This document shows, piece after piece, positions 41,310-52,250 of a stretch of 64,000 nt of DNA (the first letter of the stretch is position 1; the number at the start of each line of letters is the position of its first letter). A program made the position numbers and the translations under genes. The stretch is from Candidatus Xianfuyuplasma coldseepsis (GTDB lineage: Bacteria; Bacillota_I; Bacilli_A; Izemoplasmatales; Izemoplasmataceae): the NCBI RefSeq assembly GCF_014023125.1, contig NZ_CP048914.1, positions 1,082,698 to 1,146,697 on the forward strand. The letters run 5' to 3'. The notes below the pieces were generated by a model, which worked only from the letters and a program-made list of their open reading frames with translations, was not told the origin of the DNA and made no database searches.

Positions 41310-42140
41310 ATGGCTTTAAAGAAATATAAAGCAATGACGAATGGACAACGTCACATGACCAGCTTGGATTATTCCGAACTCACTACGGATAAACCGGAAA
41401 AATCCTTAGTTGTAAACATCAACAAGCATTCTGGACGTAACAACCAAGGTAAAATTACTGTACGCCATCAAGGTGGCGGATACAAGAAAAAATACCGTAT
41501 CATTGACTTTAAACGAAATAAAGACACGATTCCTGGTAAAGTTGCTACCATCGAATACGATCCAAACCGTAATGCATTTATCGCATTAATTCATTACGTG
41601 GACGGAGAAAAACGTTACATCATCGCTCCCAAAGGTCTACAAGTAGGAATGATGATTGAAAGCGGCGAAGCTGCTGATATCAAAGTTGGAAACGCACTGC
41701 CTGTACGAAATATTCCAGTCGGTACCGTTATCCATAACATCGAATTAAAACCTGGTAAAGGTGGCCAATTAGTACGCGCCGCTGGAACCAGCGCTCAAAT
41801 CTTAGGTCGTGAAGATCGTTATGTACTTGTTCGCTTAACCAGTGGTGAAGTACGTCGCATCTTAGGAACCTGCCGCGCAACCATTGGTGAAGTTGGAAAC
41901 GCAGATTACAACTTAATCAACGTTGGTAAAGCCGGTAAAACAAGACATATGGGAATTCGCCCTACCGTTCGTGGTAGTGTTATGAACCCTGTCGATCACC
42001 CTCATGGTGGTGGAGAAGGACGTCAACCAATCGGTAAAAAAGGTCCTGTAACTCCTTGGGGTAAACCAGCTCTTGGTTTAAAAACTAGAAAACGAAACAA
42101 AGCTAGCAATAAATACATTGTTAGACGTCGTAACAAGTAG
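41310..42140 (+). CDS. rplB: 50S ribosomal protein L2
   Basis: A 276-residue L2 of standard length with the universally conserved C-terminal [36 protein letters not shown] block around the peptidyl-transferase centre. AAAGGAGGT precedes the ATG. Confidence 0.98.
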   Translation: MALKKYKAMTNGQRHMTSLDYSELTTDKPEKSLVVNINKHSGRNNQGKITVRHQGGGYKKKYRIIDFKRNKDTIPGKVATIEYDPNRNAFIALIHYVDGEKRYIIAPKGLQVGMMIESGEAADIKVGNALPVRNIPVGTVIHNIELKPGKGGQLVRAAGTSAQILGREDRYVLVRLTSGEVRRILGTCRATIGEVGNADYNLINVGKAGKTRHMGIRPTVRGSVMNPVDHPHGGGEGRQPIGKKGPVTPWGKPALGLKTRKRNKASNKYIVRRRNK

Positions 42141-42155
42141 AGAGGAGGAACTCAA

Positions 42156-42434
42156 ATGTCACGTTCCGTTAAGAAAGGTCCATTCGTGGACGACCACTTA
42201 TACAACAAAGTGGAAGCACTTAATAAAGAAGGCAAAAAACGCGTTATCCAAACGTGGTCACGTCGTTCCACCATCTTCCCTGAATTTATCGGGCATACGA
42301 TTGCTGTTTACAACGGTAAAGAGCACATCCCTGTATACGTTCAAGAAGATATGGTTGGGCACAAATTAGGAGAGTTCGCTCCTACAAGATCCAACCGTGG
42401 ACACGAAAAAGATAAGAAAGCAAGCAGAAAGTAG
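42156..42434 (+). CDS. rpsS: 30S ribosomal protein S19
   Basis: A 92-residue S19: [14 protein letters not shown] at the start and [27 protein letters not shown] in the middle, with the basic tail at the end. Follows rplB after 15 bases with GAGAGGAGG. Confidence 0.98.
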   Translation: MSRSVKKGPFVDDHLYNKVEALNKEGKKRVIQTWSRRSTIFPEFIGHTIAVYNGKEHIPVYVQEDMVGHKLGEFAPTRSNRGHEKDKKASRK

Positions 42435-42446
42435 AGGAGACAAACT

Positions 42447-42782
42447 ATGGAAGCAAAAGCACAAGCAAAAATGGTCCGAATCTCTTCTCGTAAAGTCAAG
42501 TTGGTTATCGATTTAGTACGCGGTAAAAACGTTGGAGAAGCGATCGCAATCTTACGCTTAACACCAAAAGCTGCAAGTCCCGTTGTTGAAAAGTTAATTC
42601 GTAGTGCTGTTGCGAATGCCGAACACAACTACAACATGGACACCGAAGCACTTTATGTAAAAGAAATTTTTGTAGGCGAAGGTCCTACATTGAAACGATT
42701 TAGACCACGCGCTCAAGGTAGAGCGTCGGCAATCATGAAACGAACCAGCCACATCACAGCAGTCGTGGCTGAGAGAGAATAG
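42447..42782 (+). CDS. rplV: 50S ribosomal protein L22
   Basis: A 111-residue L22 ([30 protein letters not shown]); the tunnel hairpin is in the [20 protein letters not shown] segment. Twelve bases after rpsS. Confidence 0.98.
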   Translation: MEAKAQAKMVRISSRKVKLVIDLVRGKNVGEAIAILRLTPKAASPVVEKLIRSAVANAEHNYNMDTEALYVKEIFVGEGPTLKRFRPRAQGRASAIMKRTSHITAVVAERE

Positions 42783-42794
42783 GAGGCACATCAC

Positions 42795-43448
42795 ATGGGT
42801 CAAAAAGTTAGTCCAGTAGGACTCCGAATTGGAATCATCAAAGACTGGGATGCTCGTTGGTATGCTGATAAAAATGATGTTGCTGATCTACTTCATGAAG
42901 ATTTAAACATCCGTTCGTTATTAGAAGACTTTTACCAAAACGCAGCGGTTTCTAAAATTGAAATCGAACGTAGTAAAGGTCGCGTACTAATCTCCGTACA
43001 CACCGCAAAACCAGGTATGGTATTCGGACGCGAAAGCAAAATTAAAAATGAAGTCGTTAACAAATTGCAACAATTAACTGGTAAAGAAGTATACTTAAAC
43101 ATCGTCGAAATTAAAAAACCAGATTTAGACGCCAAATTAGTCGCCGAAAACATCGCGCGTCAATTGGAAAGTCGTGCATCATTCCGCCGCGTTCAAAAAA
43201 TGGCAATTCAACGTGCTATGAGAGCCGGAGCAAAAGGATGCAAAACCTTAGTATCAGGACGCTTAGGTGGTGCTGAGATGGCACGTAGCGAAGGATATAG
43301 TGAAGGAAATGTTCCATTACATACCTTGCGCGCAGACATCGATTACGCCGCTACAGAAGCCGATACTACATACGGTAAACTTGGAATTAAAGTATGGATT
43401 TACAAAGGTGAAATCCTTCCAGAGAAAAAACGGGGAGGTAGACAATAA
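42795..43448 (+). CDS. rpsC: 30S ribosomal protein S3
   Basis: A 217-residue S3: [23 protein letters not shown] at the start, the KH domain around residues 40-110, and the C-terminal [30 protein letters not shown] block. The stop shares one base with the rplP start (TAATG). Confidence 0.98.
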   Translation: MGQKVSPVGLRIGIIKDWDARWYADKNDVADLLHEDLNIRSLLEDFYQNAAVSKIEIERSKGRVLISVHTAKPGMVFGRESKIKNEVVNKLQQLTGKEVYLNIVEIKKPDLDAKLVAENIARQLESRASFRRVQKMAIQRAMRAGAKGCKTLVSGRLGGAEMARSEGYSEGNVPLHTLRADIDYAATEADTTYGKLGIKVWIYKGEILPEKKRGGRQ

Positions 43449-43876
43449 TGTTAACACCGAAACGTACCAAATATCGTCGTCCTCATCGCGTTAGTTATGA
43501 GGGAAAAGCCAAAGGTGGAACCGAAATTAACTTTGGAGATTTCGGATTAATGTCCTCCCAAGGTGCTTGGATCACCAACCGCCAAATTGAAGCAGCTCGG
43601 ATTGCCATGACACGTTATATGAAACGTCAAGGGAAAGTATGGATTCGCATCTTCCCTCACATGGCAAAAACCGCAAAACCGCTCGAAGTACGGATGGGAT
43701 CTGGGAAAGGTGCTCCTGACGGATTTGTTGCCGTTGTTAAAGAGGGTACCATTATGTTTGAAGTCGGTGGCGTCAATGAAGCAGTTGCACGTGAAGCATT
43801 GCGTTTAGCATCTCACAAATTGCCTGTCACAACGAAATTTGTAAAACGAGAAAGTGGTGATTCTAATGAAAGCTAG
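43448..43876 (+). CDS. rplP: 50S ribosomal protein L16
   Basis: A 142-residue L16 ([44 protein letters not shown]), near the A-site tRNA elbow. It overlaps the rpsC stop by one base and rpmC by eleven. Confidence 0.98.
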   Translation: MLTPKRTKYRRPHRVSYEGKAKGGTEINFGDFGLMSSQGAWITNRQIEAARIAMTRYMKRQGKVWIRIFPHMAKTAKPLEVRMGSGKGAPDGFVAVVKEGTIMFEVGGVNEAVAREALRLASHKLPVTTKFVKRESGDSNES

Positions 43877-44054
43877 CGAAATTAGAACTTGGGACACTAC
43901 GAAAATTAATGATGAAATTACCGAACTCAAAAAAGAATTGTTCGACCTTCGTTTCCAACAAGCAACCGGACAATTGGAAAACACCGCTCGTGTCGGTAAA
44001 GTAAAAAAAGCGATTGCGCGCATGAAAACTGTGCTCAACGAGCGTAACGAGTAG
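43866..44054 (+). CDS. rpmC: 50S ribosomal protein L29
   Basis: A 62-residue L29 ([39 protein letters not shown]). I placed the start at ATG 43866, inside the end of rplP; an upstream frame from 43854 adds four unlikely residues. The overlap suggests coupled translation. Confidence 0.97.
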   Translation: MKASEIRTWDTTKINDEITELKKELFDLRFQQATGQLENTARVGKVKKAIARMKTVLNERNE

Positions 44055-44072
44055 AGGAAAGAGGAGATCATT

Positions 44073-44327
44073 ATGGAACGTAATAAACGAAGAGTATTAA
44101 CTGGAGAAGTCGTATCCAATGCCACGGATAAAACCATCTCTGTATTAGTTACAACATATCGTAAACACCCATTATATGGTAAACGAGTCATTCAAACCAA
44201 AAAATTCGCTGCACACGATGAACAAAATCAAGCGAATGTTGGTGACGTAGTAAAAATTATGGAGACTCGCCCATTATCCAAATCAAAACGATTCCGTTTA
44301 CTCGAAATCGTCGAGACCAAAGCTTAA
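44073..44327 (+). CDS. rpsQ: 30S ribosomal protein S17
   Basis: An 84-residue S17 with an OB-type core ([45 protein letters not shown]). Eighteen bases after rpmC with GAGGAG. Confidence 0.98.
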   Translation: MERNKRRVLTGEVVSNATDKTISVLVTTYRKHPLYGKRVIQTKKFAAHDEQNQANVGDVVKIMETRPLSKSKRFRLLEIVETKA

Positions 44328-44354
44328 TCGGTGAGTAGAAGGAGGAACTAAGTT

Positions 44355-44723
44355 ATGATTCAACAAGAATCGAGAATGAAAGTAGCTGACAACTCCGGTG
44401 CTCGCGAAGTCTTAACCATTAAGGTTTTGGGAGGATCCAAGCGTAAATACGCTTCGGTTGGAGATGTCGTTACCGTTACAGTGAAAGCTGCGACTCCTGG
44501 TGGCCAAGTGAAAAAAGGAGACGTATTACAAGCTGTAATCGTTCGTACAAAAAAACCAATCCGTCGTAAAGATGGAAGCTATATTAAATTTGATGACAAT
44601 GCTGCTGTATTAATCCGCGATGATAAAAGCCCTCGTGGAACCCGTATTTTCGGCCCAGTAGCACGTGAGTTACGCGAAGCAGGATACATGAAAATCGTTT
44701 CGCTTGCTCCCGAAGTATTATAG
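44355..44723 (+). CDS. rplN: 50S ribosomal protein L14
   Basis: A 122-residue L14 of exactly standard length ([47 protein letters not shown]). AAGGAGGAAC precedes the start. Begins the spc portion of the cluster with rplX and rplE. Confidence 0.98.
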   Translation: MIQQESRMKVADNSGAREVLTIKVLGGSKRKYASVGDVVTVTVKAATPGGQVKKGDVLQAVIVRTKKPIRRKDGSYIKFDDNAAVLIRDDKSPRGTRIFGPVARELREAGYMKIVSLAPEVL

Positions 44724-44740
44724 AGTAGGAGGAACCGAAG

Positions 44741-45070
44741 ATGAAAATCAAAAAAGGCGATACAGTCAAAGTCATCAGCGGTGCAAACCTTGGGAAAGAA
44801 GGAACAGTCTTAAAAGTCTATCCGAAAACCAACAAGGTCATCGTTGAAGGCGTAAACAAAATCAAAAAACATGCGAAACCTACTCAATCGAACCCCGATG
44901 GTGGAATCATGGAATACGAAGCACCAATCCATGCATCCAACGTCATGATCGTGGAGAAAAAACTCGGTACTACACGTATTGGTTATAAAACCATTACCGA
45001 AACCGTGAAAAAGAAAGACATAACACGAAAAGTTCGTTATTCGAAAAAATCTGGTGAGGTATTAGACTAA
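44741..45070 (+). CDS. rplX: 50S ribosomal protein L24
   Basis: A 109-residue L24 with an N-terminal KOW motif ([36 protein letters not shown]). Seventeen bases after rplN behind AGGAGG. Confidence 0.98.
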   Translation: MKIKKGDTVKVISGANLGKEGTVLKVYPKTNKVIVEGVNKIKKHAKPTQSNPDGGIMEYEAPIHASNVMIVEKKLGTTRIGYKTITETVKKKDITRKVRYSKKSGEVLD

Positions 45071-45089
45071 TCAGAAAGGAGGAAATAGC

Positions 45090-45629
45090 ATGAACCGTTT
45101 ACGTGAAAAATATGACGAATCAATCCGTCCAATATTGATGGATAAATTCAACTATAACACAGTAATGGCCACCCCAAAAGTATTAAAGATCGTTGTTAAT
45201 ATGGGAGTAGGAGACGCCATTACAAACAGCAAGGCATTAGACGATGCCGTTGCAGAATTAACACTAGTAACAGGTCAAAAACCTGTCATCACTAAAGCGA
45301 AAAAATCGATTTCAAACTTTAAATTAAGAGAGGGTATGCCAATCGGTTGTAAAGTAACGTTACGAGGAGAAAGAATGTATGACTTTCTCGATAAACTCGT
45401 GAACATTGCTCTTCCTCGCGTTCGCGACTTCCAAGGTGTTTCCAAAACCGCATTTGACGGACGTGGAAACTACACCCTAGGTGTCAAAGAACAATTAATT
45501 TTCCCTGAAATCAACTACGACAAAATCAACCGTGTACGCGGGATGGATATTGTCATCGTAACATCGGCAAATACAGACGTTGAAGCACTGGAATTATTGA
45601 CGCAGCTCGGTATGCCGTTTCGTAAATAA
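45090..45629 (+). CDS. rplE: 50S ribosomal protein L5
   Basis: A 179-residue L5 of standard length ([45 protein letters not shown]), part of the 5S rRNA complex. AAAGGAGGAAATAGC precedes the ATG. Confidence 0.98.
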   Translation: MNRLREKYDESIRPILMDKFNYNTVMATPKVLKIVVNMGVGDAITNSKALDDAVAELTLVTGQKPVITKAKKSISNFKLREGMPIGCKVTLRGERMYDFLDKLVNIALPRVRDFQGVSKTAFDGRGNYTLGVKEQLIFPEINYDKINRVRGMDIVIVTSANTDVEALELLTQLGMPFRK

Positions 45630-45640
45630 GGAGGCTAATT

Positions 45641-45826
45641 ATGGCAAAAACATCAATGAAAATTAAAGCACATCGTCCCGCTAAATTTTCTAGCCGGGAA
45701 TACACAAGATGTGAGCGTTGTGGTCGTCCACACGCAGTATATAGAAAATTCAAACTATGCCGTATTTGTTTCCGCGAATTAGCGTACAAAGGACAAATAC
45801 CTGGCGTCAAAAAAGCTAGTTGGTAA
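45641..45826 (+). CDS. rpsZ: 30S ribosomal protein S14, zinc-binding type
   Basis: A 61-residue S14 of the short zinc form: [20 protein letters not shown] gives two CxxC pairs. Zinc-type S14 is usual in Gram-positive bacteria; no zinc-free paralogue is in the window. Eleven bases after rplE. Confidence 0.97.
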   Translation: MAKTSMKIKAHRPAKFSSREYTRCERCGRPHAVYRKFKLCRICFRELAYKGQIPGVKKASW

Positions 45827-45844
45827 AAGAAGGAGGCAACTAAT

Positions 45845-46240
45845 ATGGTAATGACAGATCCTATTGCAGATATGTTGACACGTATCCGAAATGCCAACCA
45901 AATGAAACATGAAACAGTGGATATCCCTGCGTCGAAACTGAAAAAAGAAATTTTAGAAGTATTAAAAGCCGAAGGATACATCATTGGTTACAAAATCATT
46001 AAAGGTGATGTGCAAAACACGCTACGTGTAAACTTAAAATATCTGAACAACGACCGCGTTGTTAAAGGACTAAAAAGAATTTCTAAGCCTGGGCTTAGAG
46101 TCTATGCAAAAACAAACGAACTACCCAAAGTATTAAATGGACTAGGAATTGCTGTGGTTTCGACCTCTCGAGGTATCATGACCGACCGTGAAGCGCGTAA
46201 GCAAAAAATCGGCGGCGAAATCTTGGCATACGTATGGTAG
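45845..46240 (+). CDS. rpsH: 30S ribosomal protein S8
   Basis: A 131-residue S8 ([34 protein letters not shown]-terminal [28 protein letters not shown]). The ATG at 45845 is followed by a second in-frame ATG two codons later, so the exact start could shift by two codons. Confidence 0.98.
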   Translation: MVMTDPIADMLTRIRNANQMKHETVDIPASKLKKEILEVLKAEGYIIGYKIIKGDVQNTLRVNLKYLNNDRVVKGLKRISKPGLRVYAKTNELPKVLNGLGIAVVSTSRGIMTDREARKQKIGGEILAYVW

Positions 46241-46250
46241 AGGTGTAATT

Positions 46251-46787
46251 ATGAGTCGAATTGGAAAAAAACCGATTACTCTACCTCAAGGTGTAGAAGT
46301 AACTATAGACAACCATACTGTAACCGTAAAAGGTCCAAAAGGGACATTAGAAGGTACGTTCAACAATGAACTTGCGATCTCCGTCGACAACAACGAGTTA
46401 CTCGTTGAACGTCCAAACGACAGCAAATTCATGAGAAGTATCCATGGAACCACACGCGCGTTAATCAATAATATGATTACCGGTGTTAGTGATGGCTTCA
46501 AAAAACAATTAAAAATGATCGGTGTTGGGTATCGTGCCCAATTACAAGGAAACAAGTTGGTAATACTTGCTGGATACTCGAATCCAGTGGAAATGGATAT
46601 TCCGGAAGGAATCACCGTTGACGTTCCGAAAAACACCGACATCATCGTGAGTGGAATTGACAAACAATTAGTTGGAGAATTCTCTGCCAACGTTCGCAAA
46701 GTTCGTCCCCCAGAACCCTATCTTGGAAAAGGGATTCGCTATGTGGATGAATATGTACGTCGTAAAGAAGGAAAAACTGCTAAATAG
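46251..46787 (+). CDS. rplF: 50S ribosomal protein L6
   Basis: A 178-residue L6 ([18 protein letters not shown], and C-terminal [22 protein letters not shown]). I placed the start at ATG 46251 behind AGAGGTG; a longer frame from 46188 lies within rpsH and is not used. Confidence 0.98.
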   Translation: MSRIGKKPITLPQGVEVTIDNHTVTVKGPKGTLEGTFNNELAISVDNNELLVERPNDSKFMRSIHGTTRALINNMITGVSDGFKKQLKMIGVGYRAQLQGNKLVILAGYSNPVEMDIPEGITVDVPKNTDIIVSGIDKQLVGEFSANVRKVRPPEPYLGKGIRYVDEYVRRKEGKTAK

Positions 46788-46805
46788 TAGGTAGGAGTGA
46801 TAATT

Positions 46806-47168
46806 ATGATTAAAACAAAATCAAGAAATTTATTGCGAAAAAAACGTCACTTACGTATTCGCAAACGCTTAGTCGGTACTCCAGCAAAACCTCGTTTAAA
46901 TGTCTTCCGTAGTAATAAAAACATCTACGTACAAATCATTGACGATGTCAACGGAGTAACCTTGGTGAGCGCATCATCAAACGAAAAAGATTCCACAATC
47001 ACAAACGGTGGCAACATAGAAGCTGCGAAAGCAGTCGGAACATTAATTGCACAACGTGCACTCAAAAATAACATCAATACTGTCGTGTTTGACCGTAGTG
47101 GGTATTTATACCACGGACGTGTTAAAGCATTGGCGGACGCAGCTCGTGCAGCTGGGCTAGTATTTTAG
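46806..47168 (+). CDS. rplR: 50S ribosomal protein L18
   Basis: A 120-residue L18 ([39 protein letters not shown]-terminal [27 protein letters not shown]), the 5S rRNA binder. The ATG at 46806 has TAGGAGTG upstream; a GTG at 46797 lies in that site. Confidence 0.98.
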   Translation: MIKTKSRNLLRKKRHLRIRKRLVGTPAKPRLNVFRSNKNIYVQIIDDVNGVTLVSASSNEKDSTITNGGNIEAAKAVGTLIAQRALKNNINTVVFDRSGYLYHGRVKALADAARAAGLVF

Positions 47169-47179
47169 GAGGGCCCCAA

Positions 47180-47713
47180 ATGGACAATAATAATCGTAAA
47201 AGACGTCAACGTCGTCCTCGCCGTAAACGCGAACCAAAGCTTTACGAAGAGCGCGTTGTCAATATTAACCGGGTAACAAAAGTTGTAAAAGGTGGACGCC
47301 GTTTCCGCTTTAGCGCACTTGTCGTTATCGGGGACAAAAAAGGTAAAGTTGGATTTGGTACCGGGAAAGCCCAAGAAGTACCAGATGCCATCAAAAAAGC
47401 AATTGAAGACGCCAAACGTAATTTAGTCAAAGTGCCAATGTACAACTCCACCATCCCCCATCAAGTTGTTGGGAAATTCGGTGCTGGAGAAGTATTCTTA
47501 AAACCTGCCATCGGTGGGACCGGAGTTATCGCCGGTGGACCTGTTCGTGCCGTACTCGAATTGGCTGGAGTTGAAGACATCTTAAGTAAATCTTTAGGTT
47601 CCAACACCCCAATCAACGTCGTCCGCGCAACCTTCGATGCTATCAACACGCTTCGTAGCGCTGAACAAGTCGCTCGCACCCGCGGGTTAAGTGTAGAGGA
47701 GATCTTAAACTAA
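47180..47713 (+). CDS. rpsE: 30S ribosomal protein S5
   Basis: A 177-residue S5 with a short basic N-terminal extension ([22 protein letters not shown]) before the dsRNA-binding-like domain ([40 protein letters not shown]). Its stop shares one base with the rpmD start. Confidence 0.98.
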   Translation: MDNNNRKRRQRRPRRKREPKLYEERVVNINRVTKVVKGGRRFRFSALVVIGDKKGKVGFGTGKAQEVPDAIKKAIEDAKRNLVKVPMYNSTIPHQVVGKFGAGEVFLKPAIGGTGVIAGGPVRAVLELAGVEDILSKSLGSNTPINVVRATFDAINTLRSAEQVARTRGLSVEEILN

Positions 47714-47892
47714 TGGCTCAACTACAAATAAAATTGGTGAAAAGCACCATTGCTGGAACACCAAACCAAAAGAAAACAGCCATCGCACTTGGCTTAACCA
47801 AATTACAAAAAACCGTCGTCAAAACCGATACTCCAACTATTAGAGGGATGATCAACGTGATCAACCACCTAGTAGAAGTAAAAGAGTTATAG
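47713..47892 (+). CDS. rpmD: 50S ribosomal protein L30
   Basis: A 59-residue L30, read directly from sequence: [20 protein letters not shown] opens it, LGLTKLQKTVVKTDTPTIRG is the conserved middle, and MINVINHLVEVKEL the end. It starts at a TAATG junction with rpsE and is followed by AGGAGG for rplO. L30 is missing in some reduced Mollicutes, so its presence is informative. Confidence 0.96.
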   Translation: MAQLQIKLVKSTIAGTPNQKKTAIALGLTKLQKTVVKTDTPTIRGMINVINHLVEVKEL

Positions 47893-47904
47893 GAGGTATA
47901 CCAG

Positions 47905-48345
47905 ATGAACTTATCAAACTTGAAACCAACTCCTGGCTCTACACATGCTAAAAAACGTTTGGGTAGAGGTCCCGGGAGCGGTACCGGTAAAACCGCAGGA
48001 AAAGGACACAAAGGACAAAACGCCCGTAGTGGTGGAGGAACACGTCCTGGATTTGAAGGGGGACAAACACCACTCTTCAAACGTCTACCAAAGCGTGGAT
48101 TTACCAATCATTTTAGAACCGAATACGCTTGCGTTAACGTAAGTGAATTAAACCGTTACGAAGAAGGTACTGTCGTTACCAAAGACATGCTTTTACAAGA
48201 CAAATTAATCCGCAAACAATTAGACGGATTAAAAATCTTAGGTAATGGTGAATTAACGGTGAAATTAACTGTGCAAGCAGACAAATTTACCAAATCTGCT
48301 GCCGCTAAAATAGAAGCAGTTGGTGGAACCCCAGAGGTGATTTAA
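47905..48345 (+). CDS. rplO: 50S ribosomal protein L15
   Basis: A 146-residue L15 with the glycine-rich N-terminal arm ([29 protein letters not shown]) and the [11 protein letters not shown] motif. The stop is one base before the secY start codon (TAACATG). Confidence 0.98.
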   Translation: MNLSNLKPTPGSTHAKKRLGRGPGSGTGKTAGKGHKGQNARSGGGTRPGFEGGQTPLFKRLPKRGFTNHFRTEYACVNVSELNRYEEGTVVTKDMLLQDKLIRKQLDGLKILGNGELTVKLTVQADKFTKSAAAKIEAVGGTPEVI

Positions 48346-48346
48346 C

Positions 48347-49660
48347 ATGGAGAATATAGTTGCCGCACTTAAGAATAAAGATGTCATGAAGAAAATTGGA
48401 TTTACCTTCTTAGTCTTTTTAATCTACAAACTTGCAACTTATATCACCATCCCGTTAATCAACCAAGACATCATCCAATCCTTCTTTGATTCTGCAGACA
48501 GTGGATTCTTAGGTATTGCTAACGCATTTACCGGGAACGCCCTGAAAAACTACAGTATCATCGCCCTAGGAATTGGTCCCTACATCACCGCTTCAATCAT
48601 CACTCAATTATTACAAATGGACATCATTCCATTATTAAAAGAGTGGCAAGAAGAAGGCGAAACAGGGAAACAAAAAATTAATCAATTAAACCGTTATTTA
48701 GCCATTGGTTTGGCATTCATCCAAGCCTTAGCAATGACGTATGGTTTCCGTTTAACTGGAAACGCCATCTTCGATATTGGTGTTACAAACGTTAACTTCG
48801 TAACCTACACCTACTTAGCAATCGTCATGACCGCAGGGACCGCATTCTTACTCTGGTTAAGTGATCAAATCACACTTTACGGAGTCGGAAATGGAACCAG
48901 CATGATCATCGTCGCAGGGATCGTATCCACGATGCCACTGATGATCACGAGTATGATTGAAGGTTATTTAGTCGAAAGTGTACGGACCACCGAAAGCATC
49001 TTAATCTTTACGCTCGTGATGGTATTATACATTGCCGTCATCTTCTTCGTAACGGTCATGCAAAGTGCGTTTCGTAAAATACCGATTCAATATTCCAACC
49101 GTCCTGCCAGTGCTCGATTCCAAGGAAAAAGTGATTCTCACATTCCATTAAAAATCAACTCTGCAGGTGTTATCCCTGTTATCTTCGCGGTAACGATTCT
49201 ATCGATCCCAACGACAATCTTAAGCTTCGTTGGTGCCTTAGATGGAACCTTATTTGGACGCTGGTTAACCGAAATGTTTACCTACCAACAACCGTTAGGA
49301 TATGCGGTTTACGTAATTCTAATTTACGTCTTCGCATTCTTCTATAGTTTCGTTCAAATCAACCCCGAAAAAATGGCAGACAACTTACAAAAACAACATG
49401 CATACATCCCTGGTGTACGTCCTGGTACAGAAACCGAAAACTACATCAGTAAGACGTTATTCAGAATCACCATTATTGGTGCAACCTACCTCGTATTAGT
49501 CGCGTCCTTACCAATCTTCGTAGCGATGATCTTTGATCTTCCTGCATACGTTCAAATTGGTGGAACCAGCTTACTGATCGTTGTAGGTGTGGCGATTGAA
49601 ACCACTAAACAAATCAAAACCCAAACCCAAGAACAAAATTACTCGGGATTCATCAAATAA
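48347..49660 (+). CDS. secY: Preprotein translocase subunit SecY
   Basis: A 437-residue, ten-helix channel protein of standard length. LGIGPYITASIITQLLQM near the N-terminal third, the cytosolic PVQQ..-type loop QYSNRPASARFQGKSDSHIPLKINSAGVIPVIFA, and IPGVRPGTETENYI before TM8 are typical. It is the core of the Sec translocon that exports the lipoproteins seen here. Two bases after rplO, so translationally coupled. Confidence 0.97.
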   Translation: MENIVAALKNKDVMKKIGFTFLVFLIYKLATYITIPLINQDIIQSFFDSADSGFLGIANAFTGNALKNYSIIALGIGPYITASIITQLLQMDIIPLLKEWQEEGETGKQKINQLNRYLAIGLAFIQALAMTYGFRLTGNAIFDIGVTNVNFVTYTYLAIVMTAGTAFLLWLSDQITLYGVGNGTSMIIVAGIVSTMPLMITSMIEGYLVESVRTTESILIFTLVMVLYIAVIFFVTVMQSAFRKIPIQYSNRPASARFQGKSDSHIPLKINSAGVIPVIFAVTILSIPTTILSFVGALDGTLFGRWLTEMFTYQQPLGYAVYVILIYVFAFFYSFVQINPEKMADNLQKQHAYIPGVRPGTETENYISKTLFRITIIGATYLVLVASLPIFVAMIFDLPAYVQIGGTSLLIVVGVAIETTKQIKTQTQEQNYSGFIK

Positions 49661-49670
49661 GAGGTTCGTT

Positions 49671-50324
49671 TTGAAAATCTTAGTGATGGGTCCTCCGGGT
49701 GCCGGGAAAGGCAGTCAATCGTCTAGAATCGTCAAACGCTATAACATGCCATCCATCTCCACCGGACAAATGTTCCGTGACGCCTACAACAAAGGCGAGA
49801 AAATTGGAGTAGAAGCCATGAAATTTATCAAAAAAGGTGAACTCGTCTCCGACGACATCACCAACGAAATTGTACGATTGCGACTCTCCGAAGAAGATGC
49901 GGAAACAAACTTCTTACTCGATGGGTACCCTCGTACCGTAAACCAAGCAATTGCGCTTGACAAGATGTTAGAAGGAATGGGATCGAAACTCGATGCCGTC
50001 ATCAACATCCTGTCCAGTCACGATGTACTGTTTGAACGTATGGAACAACGCCGAGTTTGTAAACAATGTGGCGCAACGTACCACCTAAAATTCATGAAAC
50101 CACAAGAAGATGGAGTCTGCGACATATGTGGTGGCGAACTCTATCAACGACCCGATGATACCCATGAATCAGTGGAGCGTCGTCTGGAAATCTACGAAAG
50201 TAAAACAAAGCCGTTATTAGACTACTATGATGACAAAAACATCTTATATAACGTCAATGGGATGCAAGAATTTGATAAAGTCACCGACGACATCATTCTT
50301 GTATTAGACACCATTTATGATTAG
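49671..50324 (+). CDS. adk: Adenylate kinase, zinc-lid type
   Basis: A 217-residue adenylate kinase. P-loop [16 protein letters not shown], and a lid with CKQC and CDIC pairs that bind zinc, the form usual in Gram-positives. The start is a TTG at 49671 behind GAGGT; no ATG or GTG is in a better place, since the frame upstream lies within secY. The stop overlaps map by eight bases. Confidence 0.95.
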   Translation: MKILVMGPPGAGKGSQSSRIVKRYNMPSISTGQMFRDAYNKGEKIGVEAMKFIKKGELVSDDITNEIVRLRLSEEDAETNFLLDGYPRTVNQAIALDKMLEGMGSKLDAVINILSSHDVLFERMEQRRVCKQCGATYHLKFMKPQEDGVCDICGGELYQRPDDTHESVERRLEIYESKTKPLLDYYDDKNILYNVNGMQEFDKVTDDIILVLDTIYD

Positions 50325-51081
50325 TATTAAATCCAACCGTGAAATTGACTTGATGAAAAAAGCGGGGCATATCGTCGCGCTTGCCCATCAAGAAGTTGCC
50401 AAACACATTAAACCTGGCGTAACAACCTACGAACTCGACCAAATTGTCGAACGCGTAATCCGAGATCATGGAGCCACCCCATCCTTTAAAGGATACGGCG
50501 GGTTCCCTGGAAGTGCCTGTACTTCGATTAATGAACAAGTTGTACACGGTATCCCCAGCGAAACAGTGGTTTTACAAGACGGTGATATCATCGCTGTCGA
50601 CATCGGTGCCAACTACAAAGGTTATCATGGCGATTCCGCTTGGACATACGCCGTGGGTACCGTTAGTGACGATGTCTTACAACTGATGAACGTCACCGAA
50701 GAATCCTTATACAAAGGATTGGAACAAGCCACCGCTGGTAATCGCATCTCGGACATCTCCCATGCCGTCCAAACGCATGCGGAACAATACGGCTACGGTG
50801 TCGTCCGCGAATTCGTCGGACATGGAGTCGGTAAACAACTCCATGAAGACCCGCAAATTCCCAACTTTGGCAAACCCCATAAAGGGCCACGCCTCAAAGC
50901 CGGAATGACCTTAGCCATTGAACCGATGATCAACATGGGCCGCAGAGAAGTTCGCGTACTAGAAGATAACTGGACGGCAGTCACCATTGATAAGATGCCA
51001 AGTGCTCATTATGAACACACCATCTTAGTCACTGACGGTGCGCCTGTCATCCTAACAACACTCGCTAAAGGAGGAATCTAA
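50317..51081 (+). CDS. map: Methionine aminopeptidase, type I
   Basis: A 254-residue enzyme that removes the initiator methionine. Metal ligands are visible in [18 protein letters not shown] (two Asp), [12 protein letters not shown] (His) and AIEPMINMG (Glu). The usual neighbour of adk and infA. AAAGGAGG for infA lies in its last codons. Confidence 0.97.
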   Translation: MISIKSNREIDLMKKAGHIVALAHQEVAKHIKPGVTTYELDQIVERVIRDHGATPSFKGYGGFPGSACTSINEQVVHGIPSETVVLQDGDIIAVDIGANYKGYHGDSAWTYAVGTVSDDVLQLMNVTEESLYKGLEQATAGNRISDISHAVQTHAEQYGYGVVREFVGHGVGKQLHEDPQIPNFGKPHKGPRLKAGMTLAIEPMINMGRREVRVLEDNWTAVTIDKMPSAHYEHTILVTDGAPVILTTLAKGGI

Positions 51082-51300
51082 ATGGCGAAAGAAGACAAAC
51101 TTGAATTAGAAGGTAAAGTCGTTGAAGCTTTGCCAAACACCGAATTTATCGTCGAATTAAAAAACGGACATCGTGTACTTGCTCACGTTTCTGGTAAAAT
51201 CCGTATGTATTACATTCGCATTCTACCAGGTGATCGCGTAACGGTGGAACTATCGCCGTACGACCTAACACGTGGGCGAATCACCTATCGTCATAAATAA
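51082..51300 (+). CDS. infA: Translation initiation factor IF-1
   Basis: A 72-residue S1/OB-fold protein of standard length ([36 protein letters not shown]). The ATG at 51082 follows the map stop directly. A small hairpin lies between it and rpmJ. Confidence 0.98.
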   Translation: MAKEDKLELEGKVVEALPNTEFIVELKNGHRVLAHVSGKIRMYYIRILPGDRVTVELSPYDLTRGRITYRHK

Positions 51301-51303
51301 GAA

Positions 51304-51320
51304 TTTGGACATGGTCCAAA
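51304..51320 (+). promoter_or_regulatory. Small hairpin before rpmJ
   Basis: TTTGGAC-ATG-GTCCAAA, a perfect 7 bp stem with a three-base loop, ends directly at the GGAGG of rpmJ. It is not followed by a T run, so it is not a terminator; it could affect access to the rpmJ ribosome binding site or mark an mRNA processing point. Confidence 0.5.
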
Positions 51321-51331
51321 GGAGGAAAAAA

Positions 51332-51445
51332 ATGAAAGTAAGACCAAGTGTGAAAAAAATGTGTGATAAATGCAAAATCATCAAACGCAACGGAAAAGTG
51401 ATGGTTATCTGCGAAAATCCACGTCACAAACAAAGACAAGGTTAA
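51332..51445 (+). CDS. rpmJ: 50S ribosomal protein L36
   Basis: A 37-residue L36 read from sequence: [20 protein letters not shown] then [17 protein letters not shown]. The CxxC and C..H zinc ligands are intact. GGAGG lies seven bases before the ATG. It is the standard link between infA and rpsM. Confidence 0.97.
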   Translation: MKVRPSVKKMCDKCKIIKRNGKVMVICENPRHKQRQG

Positions 51446-51461
51446 TTAGGAGGAGACATAT

Positions 51462-51827
51462 ATGGCTCGTATATCTGGTGTCGATATTCCTCGTGACAAA
51501 CGCGTTGTGATTTCATTAACATACGTATTTGGAATTGGAAAATCGACTGCACAAGAAATCTTAGCAGCAGCGGACGTATCAGAAGATACGCGCGTCAAAG
51601 ATCTTACAGAAGATGAACTTGGACGCATCCGCAGTGAAGTTGCAAAAGTAAAAACCGAAGGTGATCTTCGTCGTGAAGTCATGATGAATATCAAACGCCT
51701 TCAAGAAATTGGAAGCTATCGAGGAATGCGTCATCGTCGAGGATTACCCGTACGCGGACAAAATACAAGAAATAACGCTCGTACTCGTAAAGGTCCTCGT
51801 AGAACCGTAGCGAACAAGAAAAAATAA
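51462..51827 (+). CDS. rpsM: 30S ribosomal protein S13
   Basis: A 121-residue S13 ([26 protein letters not shown]-terminal [24 protein letters not shown]). AGGAGG lies ten bases before the ATG. Begins the alpha portion of the cluster. Confidence 0.98.
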   Translation: MARISGVDIPRDKRVVISLTYVFGIGKSTAQEILAAADVSEDTRVKDLTEDELGRIRSEVAKVKTEGDLRREVMMNIKRLQEIGSYRGMRHRRGLPVRGQNTRNNARTRKGPRRTVANKKK

Positions 51828-51842
51828 AGGAGGAAGTTAAAC

Positions 51843-52229
51843 ATGGCAAAAAGAGTACCTAGAAAACGTCGTGTGAAAAAGAATATTCCTTCCGGAGTAG
51901 CTCACATTCATTCGACTTTCAATAACACAATTATTACCATCACCGACCCTAATGGAAACGCCATTGCCTGGAGCAGTGCCGGAGCATTAGGATACAAAGG
52001 TAGCCGTAAATCAACACCATTTGCTGCCCAATTAGCAAGTGAAGCTTGCGCCAAAGCAGCGATGGATCACGGTGTCCAAAAAGTAGAAGTATCCGTCAAA
52101 GGTCCAGGACCTGGACGAGAAGCAGCAATCCGCTCATTACAAACTGCCGGATTAGAAATTACTGCGATCAAAGACGTAACACCGATTCCGCATAACGGTT
52201 GTCGTCCACCAAAACGACCACACAAATAA
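51843..52229 (+). CDS. rpsK: 30S ribosomal protein S11
   Basis: A 128-residue S11 ([31 protein letters not shown]-terminal [21 protein letters not shown]). AAAGGAGG precedes it, 15 bases after rpsM. Confidence 0.98.
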   Translation: MAKRVPRKRRVKKNIPSGVAHIHSTFNNTIITITDPNGNAIAWSSAGALGYKGSRKSTPFAAQLASEACAKAAMDHGVQKVEVSVKGPGPGREAAIRSLQTAGLEITAIKDVTPIPHNGCRPPKRPHK

Positions 52230-52250
52230 ACGATAAGGGAGGTTGTTCAT

